From Paroedura picta (lineage: Eukaryota; Chordata; Lepidosauria; Squamata; Gekkonidae), in contig NC_135373.1 in assembly GCF_049243985.1 (NCBI RefSeq), forward strand, positions 91,259,213-91,323,212: a stretch of 64,000 nucleotides of DNA, given 5' to 3'. The notes below the pieces were generated by a model that worked only from the letters and a program-made list of their open reading frames with translations, did no database searches and was not told the DNA's origin. Shown one piece after another: positions 20,669-31,649 of this stretch. The position numbers were made by a program, and so were the translations under genes. How positions within the stretch are numbered: position 1 is the stretch's first letter; each line of letters begins with the position of its first letter.

Positions 20669-21003
20669 AAATAAATGTAAAACAAACATTCAAGTTCAAT
20701 TGAAACTGGCTGTGGAATGCAATAAACATGACACGTTTTAAGTGACAAGTGGGTTCTTCCTTGAGAAACTCACACAATCTTATTCAACATTCAGTAGAGC
20801 ACAGCTTGAAATCTTGAATTCCCCTGCCCCTGGCCCAGTTATGTGTACAAACCAGATGGGTGGAAATTCCTTGCGTCTCTATACTGTGTGCAGTAATAGA
20901 ATACATAGAGCTATCAGCTTTAGACTGCAACATTCCCAGAAAGGATGCAGACCTACAAAACCCTCTTCACTTGCATCAATGTGGGGTAGTTACAGGGCCT
21001 GTG
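20669..21003 (+). repeat. Unclassified repeat A, copy 1 (uninterrupted)
   Basis: About 335 bases that recur at 23764-24952 with only a few mismatches per hundred. Diagnostic words are TTCAATTGAAACTGGCTGTG at the start and GGGTAGTTACAGGGCCTGT at the end. No coding capacity. It could be a terminal repeat of an old element, a SINE-like unit or a local duplication; I cannot classify it. Confidence 0.75.
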
Positions 21004-21004
21004 T

Positions 21005-21390
21005 TTTTACATAGGAGTTCTGGGTGCTGCTTATAGGAGCTTCTTGTCACAACCACCAGCTCATTCTACATCTTTAGACAGAAAACAACCCTTAAGATTA
21101 TCCACCACAATTATAACTCCCTTCACTGGGTAGCTGGGAATACTGAAAGGCAGTCTACACACTTGAAAAAAGTCAGGAGCACCTTTTAAAAATCATATTT
21201 GTACAGAACACTTCCAAATGTACTAATTGCCACGATATAACAAATCAGATGCAAGAATCAGTTTTAGTCATTAGAACCTTGTTTGCATTGGGATGGGGTC
21301 CGGTTCCAGCAATGTCAGTTGCAGACAGAAGCACAGATGTCAAGAAAAGGGGAAGCAGGGGCACTGTTTGAGGTGCAAGAAAGGTCTTGC
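21005..21390. other. Gene-poor stretch, nothing recognised
   Basis: Unique-looking DNA between repeat A and a squamate repeat. No features found. Confidence 0.35.
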
Positions 21391-21391
21391 C

Positions 21392-21680
21392 AGCTTTGAT
21401 GTGGGAAATTCCTGGAGATTTTGCGGTGGAGCCTGGGGGGGGGGGGGAGAGAGACTTCAGCAGGGTAGAACGTCATAGAGACTTCCCAGAAAACCCTTTC
21501 ATCCAGAGCAGGCGTGGGCAAACTGGGACCCTCCATATGTCCATGGACTACATTCTCTGGCAGGGGCTCATGGGAATTGTAGTCCATGGACATCTGGAGG
21601 GTCCCAGTTTGTCCATCCCTGATCCAGAGGAACTGATTTGTGTCAGCTGGAGTCATAATTCTGGAAGGCTGCCAACCACA
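21392..21680. repeat. Unclassified squamate repeat hosting a MITE
   Basis: Shows the phrase GGGAAATTCCTGGAGATTTT and, near its end, GGCTGCCAACC, as in a repeat common in lizard DNA. A related shorter copy is at 57384-57545. It is split by the 113-bp MITE at 21509-21621. Confidence 0.55.
21509..21621. mobile_element. 113-bp hAT-type hairpin MITE
   Basis: Near-palindromic element starting CAGGCGTGGGCAAAC and ending GTTTGTCCATCCCTG, flanked by a perfect 8-bp duplication ATCCAGAG at 21501-21508 and 21622-21629. Arms of about 50 bases contain TGTCCATGGACTACA. Sister copies are at 33765 and 42038. No coding capacity. Confidence 0.92.
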
Positions 21681-21855
21681 CTGGATGCTAGCAGTCCTAC
21701 CTGGGGGATGAGGTGATTCCAATAGGAGTGATGGGGGATGCATTTAACTATTCTCCCTGCCACTGAGGGCCACAGCATAATCACGGACAACATTTTCAAA
21801 ATGCAGTTGGACAACACCACAACTAACAGCTGGTCTCTGCAAAGAGGTCAGCCGC

Positions 21856-22088
21856 AGCTGCCACTTATTTACTTGCTTCATTTGTACTTATTTGTCCCCA
21901 ATGGGGGCCCTACGCAATTTTCATCATTCTCTTTTACTCCGTGTTATTCTGACCACAGCCCTGTGAGGTACATTAGGCTGAGCCTGTGAGACTAGCTTCA
22001 GGTCACCTATATGGAAGAGGAGGGATTTGAGCCTGGGTGTCTCAGATCCTAATCAGACACTTTTGCCACCGCCTAACACTGGCTGTCT
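21856..22088 (-). repeat. MIR-like tRNA-derived SINE
   Basis: On the minus strand: GCCAGTGTTAGGCGGTGGC, B-box-like GGCTCAAATCCCTCC, then CCTCACAGGGCTGT and a terminal AAATAAGT tail. Diverged, with no visible target duplication. Confidence 0.65.
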
Positions 22089-22089
22089 C

Positions 22090-23564
22090 ACATGGTCATT
22101 TAGGGCTGGACAAAGTTTGCAGGATAAACATACTTTGAAAAGTAACCCACAATCTAATGCTAGAAGTCAAAAAACCCAGCCAGATATGCAAGTAACTTTT
22201 GTGCAGCCACAAATATCACATGCACACAAATCATAATGTGGGTGGCATCAAGTGTTTCTGTAGCAATCCAAAATGCTGTGAAGAATTGTCAGGGGACTGC
22301 AAGGGCAGGAAGCCACATAAGTGAGCAGAGGGGAGACAGGACAGCCTGGGTTGGCAAGCCGACAGGAAAGGAGCAGAACTGACAGCAGTTGGGGCAAGTA
22401 ATGAGGGGGGGGGGAATAGGATTCCACATCCTTCACAAATCGTTGTTACTTATGGGTACTCCCTTGCAGTACCCCATTGTCATATGGATAGATTCTCTCC
22501 CCCCTCCCCCCTCCAGTACTTTTGAAATACAAAGATACAAATGAAGTTATGGAACTCCATCCATAATAATGTTTATTGTGAAAATCCATCAGAATTTAAA
22601 ATGAGTGGCTGGAAGATTACTTGGTACAAAATCTTTGACATTAAAAGTGCTAGAGCTCATGAACAAGAGATACCTCTTGGACTGAAATACCAACATTTGA
22701 CATAACCTAACTAAAGGTTACATAAATGGGTCAAAAGCCATCCGAAATCTCAAGTCTGGTATTAAGCTCTTTTGTTTTTGAAAGAAAGGTTCAACTTTCC
22801 TCTAGTCTGTTTGATTTATTTTCAAAGGAAATCTCAGTCAATGTCTCAGTGGAGCCATTTTAATATGGACTTTATCTGGCTATGTCTTCCTTTATTCAGT
22901 TAACATTTCCTTGACCCCATCGTTCAACCTTTTACACAGTAACCCTAGGCTTTGATAACAGCAATTCAACCTTCACCCAAGCTGATTTTGCTGAATACAT
23001 GGCCTAAAGGACTAAAGGAGAGGATTAACAGTCTCCATCCTAATTAGCTGTTATTGTGTAGTTGTTAAAAAGATTTTGGCTCCAGAAGATGAAGGTGTAG
23101 CCAGACAGAAGGCAGCAAAAGGTTCAAAAGTCTAGCAATCTTGGCTCCACGGGCCTATAAAATTGAAGTGTTGACTGAATGCAAACAGCCTTCACGCTGA
23201 AGCCAAGGAAATGACAGCAGGTCATCAGTCTTGGGTTGGTGGGAGTGCACAGTAAAGAGTTCTTTTTAATGACTTCTTACTGGCCTGCTAATGGAGGGAC
23301 CTATTGGATTTCTCCTTTTGTGTGGACCTCAGACTTTTCATGTCCTTTCTTTTCCTATAATTTAGCTATAGACGAACTTCCTTTTTTATCTGAGCACTTT
23401 GAAAGACATGGTTTGACCATCTTCTCCATATACAAACTTCTGAAATTTCTCCTTGGTTAAGGAAGTCTCTTATTTTAAAATATGTCTGCCCCAGGAACAA
23501 CAACAGACTGTAACAATTGTCTATTGCAGTCCACAACTCCATGAGGTTCAAGAGAGTAAGGTTT

Positions 23565-23570
<6 letters not shown>
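22090..23570. other. Mostly unique stretch
   Basis: No transposon recognised. The part 22550-23060 is AT-rich, free of known repeats and contains TAATTAGCTGTTATTG, so it could include a conserved non-coding element. That is inference only. Confidence 0.35.
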
Positions 23571-23572
<2 letters not shown>

Positions 23573-23616
<44 letters not shown>

Positions 23617-23730
23617 GGGTACAATTTATATTCTGCCTTACTGCCCTTACAAAGGTTACCAAGGCAACTAACAATATAAAACATAATAAAATTACCTGAT
23701 AAATCAATTAAAATCAAGCCCACTCCCAAA
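23573..23730 (-). repeat. L2-type LINE 3' end with (GATT)n tail
   Basis: A run of about 11 GATT units (23571-23616) is followed by GGTACAATTTATATTCTGCC, the minus-strand form of the 3' end seen in the L2 copies at 35.4 and 62.5 kb, where the tail is also a tetranucleotide array. Confidence 0.65.
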
Positions 23731-23763
23731 TATACATCATTGAAACAATTTTTTAAGAGTTAA

Positions 23764-24952
23764 AATATAAATGTAAAACAAAAATTCAAGTTCAATTGAA
23801 ACTGGCTGTGGAATGCAATAAACATGACAAGTTTTAAGTGACAAGTGGGTTCTTCCTTGAGAAACTCACACAATCTTATTCAACATTCAGTAGAGCACAG
23901 CTTGAAATCTTGGGGCTTTTCGCACGCCTTCAAAATCGCACAATGGTTGCCAATTGAAAACGCTATTGATTTGCCGTTATGCACAACGTCATTGACAATC
24001 TGCCACACACCTGAAACCGATCCGCAAAAAGCGCTTCCTTGTAGCGCTTTCAGGGAAATCCCCAAAAGTGGATTCACCCTCCGGAAAGCGATACGCTCCT
24101 GCAACCAATCTGCAACACTAGCGAAAAAGACCTGTGCGTTAACATTGTTGCGGTTTCTACAAAGTCCCTCCCCCTGGCTCTCTCCTCTGATCTTCCGGCG
24201 AAGCGATCGCCATTTTTTTTTCTCCGAGCGAGCGGGGATAAACGCACCAGCGAGCCTCTTTCTGTTTAGAGGCTTCCCCGGCTTCAGTCCCTCCCCAGAG
24301 TCACTAAGCACAAACAACACTTTGGACACAAACAACAGAGAAGCCCGTTTGCTGATGTATTTTCCCTTTATTTTTTACACGAAAATCGGGCCCGTGAGAG
24401 GGGGGGGGATTTTTTTTTTTCACTCGGAGGGAGCGTGGCAACGATCAAACGACAGCTCAAACACACCGGGCAGCTGGATGGGTCTCTCCGTTGCAACGAA
24501 TCAACACAGATTCGTTGCAATGGGTGTGTTTTTTTTTTTGGCTGCTTGACGGCCAGGGGCGGGACGAGCTTGGCAAGAGCGCTTCCTTTAAAGCGATTTT
24601 TGCCGAGACCGGAAGCCTGTGGGAAACGCTACAAAATGCAACTGGATTCCACTACAAAGGCAGGTATGCATAACGACGAATTCCACTATTTTAAATGGCG
24701 ATTTTTCATTCAGCAACCAATTTGCTACAAAGATCCCGGTGCGGAAAGCCCCCTTGAATTCCCCTGCCCCTGGCCCAGTTATGTGTATCACCTACAAACC
24801 AGATGGGTGGAAATTCCGTGCATCTCTATACTGTGTGCGGTAATAAAATACATAGAGCTATCAGCTTTAGACTGCAACATTCCCAGAAAGAATGCAGACC
24901 TACAAAACCCTCCTCACTTGCATCAATGTGGGGTAGTTACAGGGCCTGTAAA
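23764..24952 (+). repeat. Unclassified repeat A, copy 2 (interrupted)
   Basis: Same family as 20669-21003, here split at CTTGAAATCTTG / TTGAATTCCCC by the 841-bp element at 23913-24753. Removing that block restores colinearity with copy 1. Direct orientation, about 3.1 kb from copy 1. Confidence 0.8.
23913..24753. mobile_element. Non-autonomous PIF/Harbinger-like element, 841 bp
   Basis: Terminal inverted repeats GGGCTTTTCGCAC and GTGCGGAAAGCCC(CC), with a 3-bp duplication TTG (23910-23912 and 24754-24756). Harbingers make 3-bp duplications, usually TWA. The interior is rich in undecayed CpG (for example CCGGCGAAGCGATCGCC) and lacks a transposase frame, so it is young and non-autonomous. A related right end, GCGTGCGGAAAGGCCC before TTA, is at about 54818-54836. 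Confidence 0.8.
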
Positions 24953-25381
24953 ATACATACAAAACATAAAATTATTGGTTAGAAAGGAGGGATAATGGAC
25001 AAAATGCCAAACAAAAATAAAAATAATATCTGACTCTCTTGTCTTTCTTGTTAACTCTATCATGCGTTGTAGTGGCTTTTGATTAATACTGTGCAAGATG
25101 AAAACCCCTGGAGGAGGCCACACAGGATTAGTAGATCTTTTGACCCAGCGCTAAGCAGTCAGTCATCTCTTGCCTCTGGTTGTTAAATGTCAGAAATAGG
25201 TCAAAGGGTTTTGTAAAGAATGCAAAGTTTAGAGTTTTGGTTAATTAAGCGGCACACTTCAGAATTCTTTCAAGTCAAGTCTGCAATAAGTTATGCTTTA
25301 AATCAACATCTTGAAGAAATCCAGTTTGGTCTTAGTGCATTCACACAGACTTGGTTAACTGTAATGAATTTAGAACAAAGT

Positions 25382-25518
25382 TTGAATCCTGTGGCACCTT
25401 TAAGACCAACAAAGTTTAATTAATACCCAGAATTAAACTTTGTTGATCTTAAATGTGCTACCAGACTCAAACTTCATTCTGCTACTTCAGACCAACATGG
25501 CTACCCACCTGAATCTAT
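25382..25518 (-). repeat. Common amniote interspersed repeat fragment
   Basis: Contains GGCACCTTTAAGACCAAC, then ACTTCAGACCAACATGGCTA. The same phrases occur at 28985-29118. Folded arrangement: the AACAAAGTTTAATT block is followed by its own reverse complement (AATTAAACTTTGTT). Confidence 0.55.
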
Positions 25519-25654
25519 CTACGATGAATTTGGATTTTGAACAACTGTAACTGGAATGCTGCATAGTTTATCTTTACTCTAAAACTACTGTTTGCTGTCA
25601 GTACAGAGAGCAACAATAGTTGAAAGTCCTTTGACTTTTATATACTGCCCCTCA

Positions 25655-25850
25655 AGTGATATGTTTTCAGTTGTGTCTTCTCCTGTATGAACCTACCTGT
25701 CCACTCCAGTCACTTTTGAAAGACTTGCACTGGGTGCATTCACCTTCTGATGGGGCCTTCTGGGTCACTGCAACAAAACTCTGGAATCCCTCCTCAGGGA
25801 GATTTGGTTATTTCCTTCTGTCCCTGTCTTTCCCCATTAGATGAAGATTT
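25655..25850 (+). repeat. L2-like LINE C-terminal fragment
   Basis: Translates as LHWVHSPSDGAFWVTATKLW, matching the C-terminal part of L2-clade ORF2 (..FWVAATKLWNSLP..). Short and old. The next 350 bases (to about 26230) may be a minus-strand LINE fragment, but I could not confirm that. Confidence 0.5.
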
Positions 25851-26234
25851 TTTTGTTTTGTTTGTAGTATCCCCAGTAAATATCTCAATTCCTGGGTAAG
25901 ACCTTCCCCCTACCAGGAGCACCACAGTGGGATATGCTGAAAGCACAATATAACTCAAATATCTCCTCTCCATTCTGCTCCTGTTCCAGTGGTTTTGATG
26001 CTGAGAAGTATAGAGACAAAATGGAACCTTGTGGAACTCTATAGGCCAAAGGCAGTCCCCCCCCACACACACTCTCTGTAATCTACCTAGTCCCAATACA
26101 GTAAGGCAATCCCAAAGGCATGACAGATGGCAACAATAAACACCAAAAGGTCCAGGAGAATGAACACCTGTTAGAAGAGGGAGTAACCATCTATGAAGTG
26201 TGGTGTACCACCGTACCAGAATCATCTAGCCAAA

Positions 26235-26695
26235 ACTGACATTTTGAACGTTTGAAAACGGTCTCACTGTGTATTATTGTTTCCTTGGCTAGTGGAACAG
26301 TAACTCAGTAACCAGATTATCCAGCATTTGTTCAGTCTATTTTTACCTACAATCCTGGAATCTAAATTTATTCCGAGGTGTCAGAAAAAAACTTGCTTCT
26401 GTTCTCTCCATCTAAGGTAGTGAGAGTTCCTTATAATATTATTTGTAGCAGAAGGCTGAATGACAGACCTATCTGTCATGAATCTGTTTGCCATTTTATT
26501 TATTTTTTAATGAATAAGTTTACAAATAGAGATTAATTTATGTTTTGGAACCAACAGCTATATAGTTGAGAGTCAGAAATACCTTGCAAGAGCAAGAAAT
26601 GAATGAATTGCTGCCTAAGTGAATTAAAGAAAAACTCAAGGATCAAGTTATTATTTGGACAAGAAAAGTGGGCAGATAGAGGAGAGCTATCCAGA
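26235..26695. other. Gene-poor stretch, nothing recognised
   Basis: AT-rich unique-looking DNA ahead of the hAT at 26708. Confidence 0.35.
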
Positions 26696-26707
26696 GATCC
26701 CCTATGA

Positions 26708-27343
26708 CAGTGGTTCTCAACCTTGGGGTTGGGACCCCATTTGGAGTCACCTGGCCCCTTCCCCAGGGTTGCTAAGTTGTCCACTGCCATGGTGGCAGGC
26801 AGCAGCATGTGGAGGCGTGTGGTGGTGGACACGTGTTTCCAGTGCCCCACTGGATCCTTCTGCAGCTGCCCAACCTGCCCGGAGGGTATTATGGGCGCCT
26901 GTCAAGGAATGCACCGAAACGCTTCACTCAGCTCTTTCAATGCTGACAAGAAAGTGACCCCATCCCCCAATGGGTCCAAAGTTGACCCATCCTGCATAAC
27001 TCCGTCCTGCAAGCCCTGCATGCTCCACAGCAGGGCTGCCACAGAAACACCCCCCCTGCGGACGCAGTTAAAAGAAGGGAGAAAGGAGAGAAGTGGCGAG
27101 CCAAGGGAACAAGACTTGCACCCAAGCCCGGCCCAGATTAGGACAGTGAGCAATGTGGATGTGGTGTCAGCAGCCCCCTCCCCCAGGCAGGGCCCTCGCC
27201 TTTCTCCAGTCACATCCTGTGGGGGGTTGCTCATGGCCATTGCTGGGGGGGCAGCAGAAACACCTCCGCAGTGCTAGCTGGGCCCCCGCTGGGCTCCGGC
27301 ACCGAAGTTGGGGTCATAACGAAGAAAAGGTTGAGAACCACTG
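26708..27343. mobile_element. Non-autonomous hAT transposon, 636 bp
   Basis: Terminal repeats CAGTGGTTCTCAACCTT and AAGGTTGAGAACCACTG (the 3' copy carries an extra A). Flanking 8-bp duplication CCCTATGA (26700-26707) against CCCTAAGA (27344-27351), 7 of 8 matching. Subterminal GGGACCCCATTTGG and GGGGTCATAACG are typical of hAT-Charlie relatives. Open frames inside show no transposase domain. Confidence 0.9.
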
Positions 27344-27689
27344 CCCTAAGAGTTTGATGTACCTGGCATGTTGGAGGGATGTTCTACCATATCATGAATC
27401 TCACAATGAACCAGTTTGTTTGGTGCCTAAACGTTCATAACGGTCCCTGGGTCATGAACTGGGCATGCCACCAACTAAAACAAACTGTATTTCTCTGCTT
27501 CATGCTCACCCCTAGTGACCACCCAATGGCTGTAAGGGATAATGAAATACTGAAAGTCTGAACAGATGGAAATTATAAGCAAAGATTATTGAGAGGAATT
27601 ATACAAATATCCTGGTTGGGAAATTACCATCTCAAGCAGTCAAAGTAATATCAAGGATTCAATGCTAATGCTAGAAGCTTGTGTAAAGA

Positions 27690-28110
27690 TAAGGTGACCA
27701 GATTGTGAGGGAGCTAAAGCCGGACACTGGGGGGGGGGGAGGACGATGGGTGGCAGCGGCGGCTCCTGCTTGGCAGCAGTGGTGGTGGTGGCAGGGGGGG
27801 GGCGGCAGCTGTGGCAGGGCCTGTCTCTAAGGAGGAGGGCTTGTCCGGGGTCCACCGTTGCCCTTACCTGGGGCACTGTTGTTGTTGCTACCCGGCGGCC
27901 ATCCTGCTCAGCCACCCACTGTCCTGCCTGCCCGGCGGGGAAAGCACCCGCGGGTCCCACTCGCTACCACCGCCCAAAGCCAGGCTGGTTCGAGCAGCTT
28001 GTGAAGCTGCCCGCGGCCAGGCGGGACTTTTTTAAAAAAGCCCTGGGACATGGGACATTTCTCCAGAAAGCATGATAGTCCTGCGAGATGTGGGATGAAT
28101 GGGCACCTTA
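27690..28110. mobile_element. TAAGGTGACC-type hAT transposon, 421 bp
   Basis: Ends TAAGGTGACCAGATTG and GGGCACCTTA, flanked by a perfect 8-bp duplication TGTAAAGA at 27682-27689 and 28111-28118. This duplication assigns the family to hAT. The interior is GC-rich with GGTGG/GGCAG runs, and AAGCCCTGGGACATGGGACA precedes the right end. No transposase. Confidence 0.9.
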
Positions 28111-28119
28111 TGTAAAGAG

Positions 28120-28670
28120 CCAGTCACTTTAAGCATTCAAATGCACCACAAATGACTCATCCAACAGGGATGAAAAGAAGCAAAGTGAGGAAGGGATAAA
28201 GGGTAGAGCTGGGCATAGCTTTCTATCTGAGCTGGTTTGAGCCCAGGCCTTTCTCACAAAGCAAGGGCCATGTGTCTGGACAGCAAATCATCTTTTTTTG
28301 TGTGTTTCCGGAACAGGAAATGTCTGTGATTGCACATGGAAGTGAAACCAGCAGAAGTTCACTTTTTGAGGAAGTCTCTGGCTCCAGTTCAGGGCTGGTA
28401 GCCAGGTCTAAAAACAAAAGGATTCTTTTCTTTCCAGGCTGAGGAAGAGAGGATGAACAAGAGGAGATTGTGCAGGTTTGCCACCTGACTGGCTGAGGAG
28501 ATGAAGGCCTGGGTCTGGGAATTATGCAAATAAGGAAACAATGAGAAAAATCAGGCAGGGAGATGGTATGTTTGAGGAGATCTTTGTCTAATCAGTGACA
28601 GGCAATTAAAATAGTTTTGAGTGCCACTCCAAGCAGAGTTACACCCTTCTAAATTATTGGAACAGCAAAC
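28120..28670. other. Gene-poor stretch, nothing recognised
   Basis: Unique-looking DNA; no family recognised. Confidence 0.35.
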
Positions 28671-28675
28671 TTGGT

Positions 28676-28935
28676 GCAGTGGTTAGGAGCACTGATTTAT
28701 AATCTGGTGAGTTGTTTGATTCCCTGCTCCTCCACATGCAGCCAACTGGGTGACCTTGGGCTCACCACCGCACTGATAGTTGTTCTGACCGAGCAGTAAT
28801 ATCAGGGCTCTCTCAGCCTCACCCACCTCACAGGTGTCTGTTATGGAAAGAGGAAAGAGAAGGTGATCATAAGCCGCTTTGAGACTCCTTCGGGTAAAGA
28901 AAAAAGCGGCATATAAGAACCAACTCTTCTCCTAC
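28676..28935 (+). repeat. Squamate MIR-like SINE, near full length
   Basis: Head AACTTGGTGCAGTGGTTAGG (A box), a B-box region TTGATTCCCTGCTCC, the core CAACTGGGTGACCTTGGGCT, then CTCACCCACCTCACAG and the tail AAGCCGCTTTGAGACTCC ... AAGAACCAACTCTTC. The best-preserved member of this family in the window. Confidence 0.8.
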
Positions 28936-28984
28936 TTGTGGAGAATGCAAATTTAGAGACAGTTCTCACTTTGGAACAATACTA

Positions 28985-29118
28985 GAGTGGCAAGATTCTT
29001 TTCAGAGTGCATGCACTTGAAAGCTCATGCCTTAAATAAATCTTTGTTGGTCTTAAAGGTGCTCTTGGACTCTATTTTTATTGTGCTACTTCAGACCAAC
29101 ATGGCTACCCTCTTAGAT
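28985..29118 (+). repeat. Common amniote interspersed repeat fragment
   Basis: Contains GTTGGTCTTAAAGGTGCTC and TACTTCAGACCAACATGGCT. Same family as 25382-25518 and, in older form, 32630-32790. Confidence 0.55.
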
Positions 29119-29121
29119 CTA

Positions 29122-29500
29122 TTGGGATGTTTGGTTAATATAGCAGAGTTTTGCCCAGGCATAGAAGAGCGATACTGTGTACAATACATAAATCTCCCAA
29201 GAAATATATTTCAAAAAAGGTAAACTTGGAGGTTGCATTCAAAAGAAAAGAAGCCTAATCTAAGGAGTACTTGTGCAGCTTGCCCAGTCTTATGTGGGTG
29301 GAAAGATGAGGAGAGACCCACAGAGATGTGCGTCTCCAGGGAAGACCAAAGAGTGAGAGGACGAAGCACAGGAGGGGTCAGAGGATCCCTCCCAGGTGAT
29401 ATTAAAGAGAGGCATCCCATTCAAGGAGATGACACCTATACACACTCATAGCACCCCTCCCCTAATTTCCCAGCATACTGAGTCACTCACTCCAACAGTT
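29122..29500 (+). repeat. Unclassified repeat B, copy 1
   Basis: Matches 40127-40560 in order: GTTAATATAGCAGAG, AAATCTCCCAAGA, AAGCCTAATCTAA, AGACC-CAGAGAT, CTCCA-GGAAGACCA, TTCAAGGAGAT-ACACCTATA, then GAGTCACTCA. No coding frame. Length and lack of internal promoter boxes would suit an old long terminal repeat, but no retroelement body is seen beside it. Confidence 0.6.
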
Positions 29501-29879
29501 TCCACTTCCCTGGCTTTCCAGAAGCAGCTGCCAACTGCTGGAGGTGTGGCATAGTTGCCATTCATTTTTCGTAGCAAGCATGAAGTCTTGTTCACTCTGC
29601 TTTTGTAATGCACCAAACTTGTTTACTGTCCAAGGCAAAGACAGAAAGAAGAGCTAAGTGCCCCCGATGGAAGGACAAAAATGGAGCCCTGATGGCAATA
29701 TTTGCAGTACCAAAAAAAGTTCTGTTTCCTAGATGCAAAGGTGCAACTTACATACAGTTTTAGAAGCAATATAATTATGGAACTTCATAGTAAAATCCTT
29801 CTCAGATGCCCTAACTGGGGAGAATGGACACAGCATGGCAGAGATTGTGACAGAAAAACCTCCACATGGACTCAGCCTA

Positions 29880-29990
29880 GTAATCTACATCACAAGGAGA
29901 AGAGGTGAAGGAGAGGAGAACAATGTAAGCCATCTTGAGTCCCCGTTTAGGGTATAAAGGCAGGGTATAAATGAAGGAAATTAATAAACA
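29880..29990 (+). repeat. SINE/LINE 3' tail fragment
   Basis: AATGTAAGCCATCTTGAGTC followed by GGTATAAAGGCAGGGTATAA and AAT-rich sequence resembles the common 3' end of MIR-like SINEs and L2. Only the tail is present. Confidence 0.5.
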
Positions 29991-30159
29991 CATCTCATAC
30001 ACATTCAACAGAACATTATATAGAGATTGTTTTCAATATCTCCAGCAGTGTGCACCCTACATGCTTGTAACTGCATATGACTGGCTGTATGCATGTGTTC
30101 CAATGAAGCAGAGCTGGCACCTTGACTCGACTCCCTTCATTCTTCTCTGTTGGAATGTC

Positions 30160-30226
30160 TGGAATCCTTTAATGGGAAACACTGCTATTTGTGAATGGCA
30201 TTTATGGCTTTTACAGGAGATCTTTC
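30160..30226 (+). repeat. Local duplicate, copy 1
   Basis: About 60 bases (CCTTTAATGGGAAACACTG ... GCATTTATGGCTTTTAC) recur at 30748-30808 with a few changes. The flanks do not match. Origin unknown. Confidence 0.6.
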
Positions 30227-30747
30227 AATGAATAAGCATCCTGTGTTGATACATTTGACTATCAGTTTAATCTTAAACAGCATTAGAGGCTCCTAATTCT
30301 ATTGACTTCCGTGGATTTAGACAGGTGGAACTGCACTGTCTGGATGTTTTAGGCCTGTTTAAGGAAGTTTTGGATGTCATAGGAGTACATAACCATGCTT
30401 GGGAAGGTGCCTGCTCAGCTCCATGAATTGAGGAGTTTGATGGCTTAGGCTGATTTGCAGAAACAGTGCTTCAAGCCACTCACTGTCTGTGCCAGGAAAT
30501 AACTGTGATTGCAACCCCAGTTTCAATGAAAAACATGACTAAGGTTTTCCCTTCAACTACTCTGCACAGAATAGATTGTTGTGGCAACAGGCCCTTTGTT
30601 TTAAGTTCTCAAAAGCAAACCTCTTCAACCTGGGAGGGGCAGGGAAGAGCCAATCATCATCCTTTTCACAATTTGCCTGAAATAGGTTTTAAGGACAGGA
30701 GTGCTGGGGGTTCTCTAAGCAAACAGACTGGCTTCTGCTAGTCATGG

Positions 30748-30808
30748 ACACCTTTAATGGAAAACACTGTTCTTTGTGAATTGCATTTATGGCTTTTGTA
30801 GGAGGTAT
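30748..30808 (+). repeat. Local duplicate, copy 2
   Basis: See copy 1 at 30160. Shares CCTTTAATGG-AAACACTG and GCATTTATGGCTTTT in direct orientation, about 585 bases away. Confidence 0.6.
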
Positions 30809-30809
30809 C

Positions 30810-31420
30810 TGCTGCTTGGAATACTTGTGTTGCCTGCACATAAAGGACCTATGGCAGAACCCCCCTGATGTATCTGCTGATACTTCATTGTATCTTCCTT
30901 ATCAGGCATGTTTGCAGCAAACTATTTCAGGCAGTTCTCTGGCAAAATACATCAAGCCATAATACCTGCAGGTTCAAAATTTTGGCTTGGAGAGTGGCAA
31001 GTTTCATTCTGTCTAAGGTCAGTGTTCTAGTATGTCCATAATGCTCCCAACTCTTTTTGATGGGGCAAGAAAGACCATTTTCTTCCTCTTTCTTTCCTCC
31101 AGAAATATTGGACTGTTTGGCCACTCACCTCACTCAAACAGTAGACTGACTGCCCCATGGTACTGTGATCACTTCCTTAGCTTAACAACAAAACAAAAAC
31201 CCAGGCAACTTAATTTGTGTAAAGAAGTAGCCTATACAAAAGATAAATAGATTTGGTGGCTGCAGGTGTTACTCGTGGTCTTCTGAACATCTCAGAAATT
31301 AGTCCTTTGATTTCTGTTCTAGTAGCTCAACAAATGGATAGTAAGTGGAAACTTGAAGAGGGCCATTTGACACGTACAGAGCATTTGAAATATTCTGATG
31401 GTCCTCTTATTTAAGATGGA
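30810..31420. other. Gene-poor stretch, nothing recognised
   Basis: Unique-looking sequence. Confidence 0.35.
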
Positions 31421-31424
31421 TGGA

Positions 31425-31530
31425 AAGGCAGTGGGGTGCAGTAGTTAGAAAGTTTACAATCAGAGATTCAGGTTCAAATCACTGCTGTACTATCAAAGCT
31501 TGGTCAGCCTAACTGACCTCATTTGGCTGT
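31425..31530 (+). repeat. MIR-like SINE head
   Basis: GGGGTGCAGTAGTTAGAAAG with a B-box-like AGGTTCAAATCACTGC. 3' part lost. Confidence 0.55.
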
Positions 31531-31649
31531 ATTCTACATATACATTAGATAATGCATTTTCAATTTGCTTTAGCAGCTGGACTTTCCTGTGAGAAACAGC
31601 AAAATCAACTTCTAACAGGCCTTGTGGAATACGTCAATGTTAGAGAGCT

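Noticed and set aside
23845-24995. Open frames in the Harbinger-like element as a transposase
   Set aside because: No DDE or Myb-like motif, and the frames cross the element boundary into repeat A.
29122-29500. Solo long terminal repeat of an old retroelement
   Set aside because: Length would suit one, but no defined termini, target duplication or internal retroelement sequence could be seen. Left unclassified.
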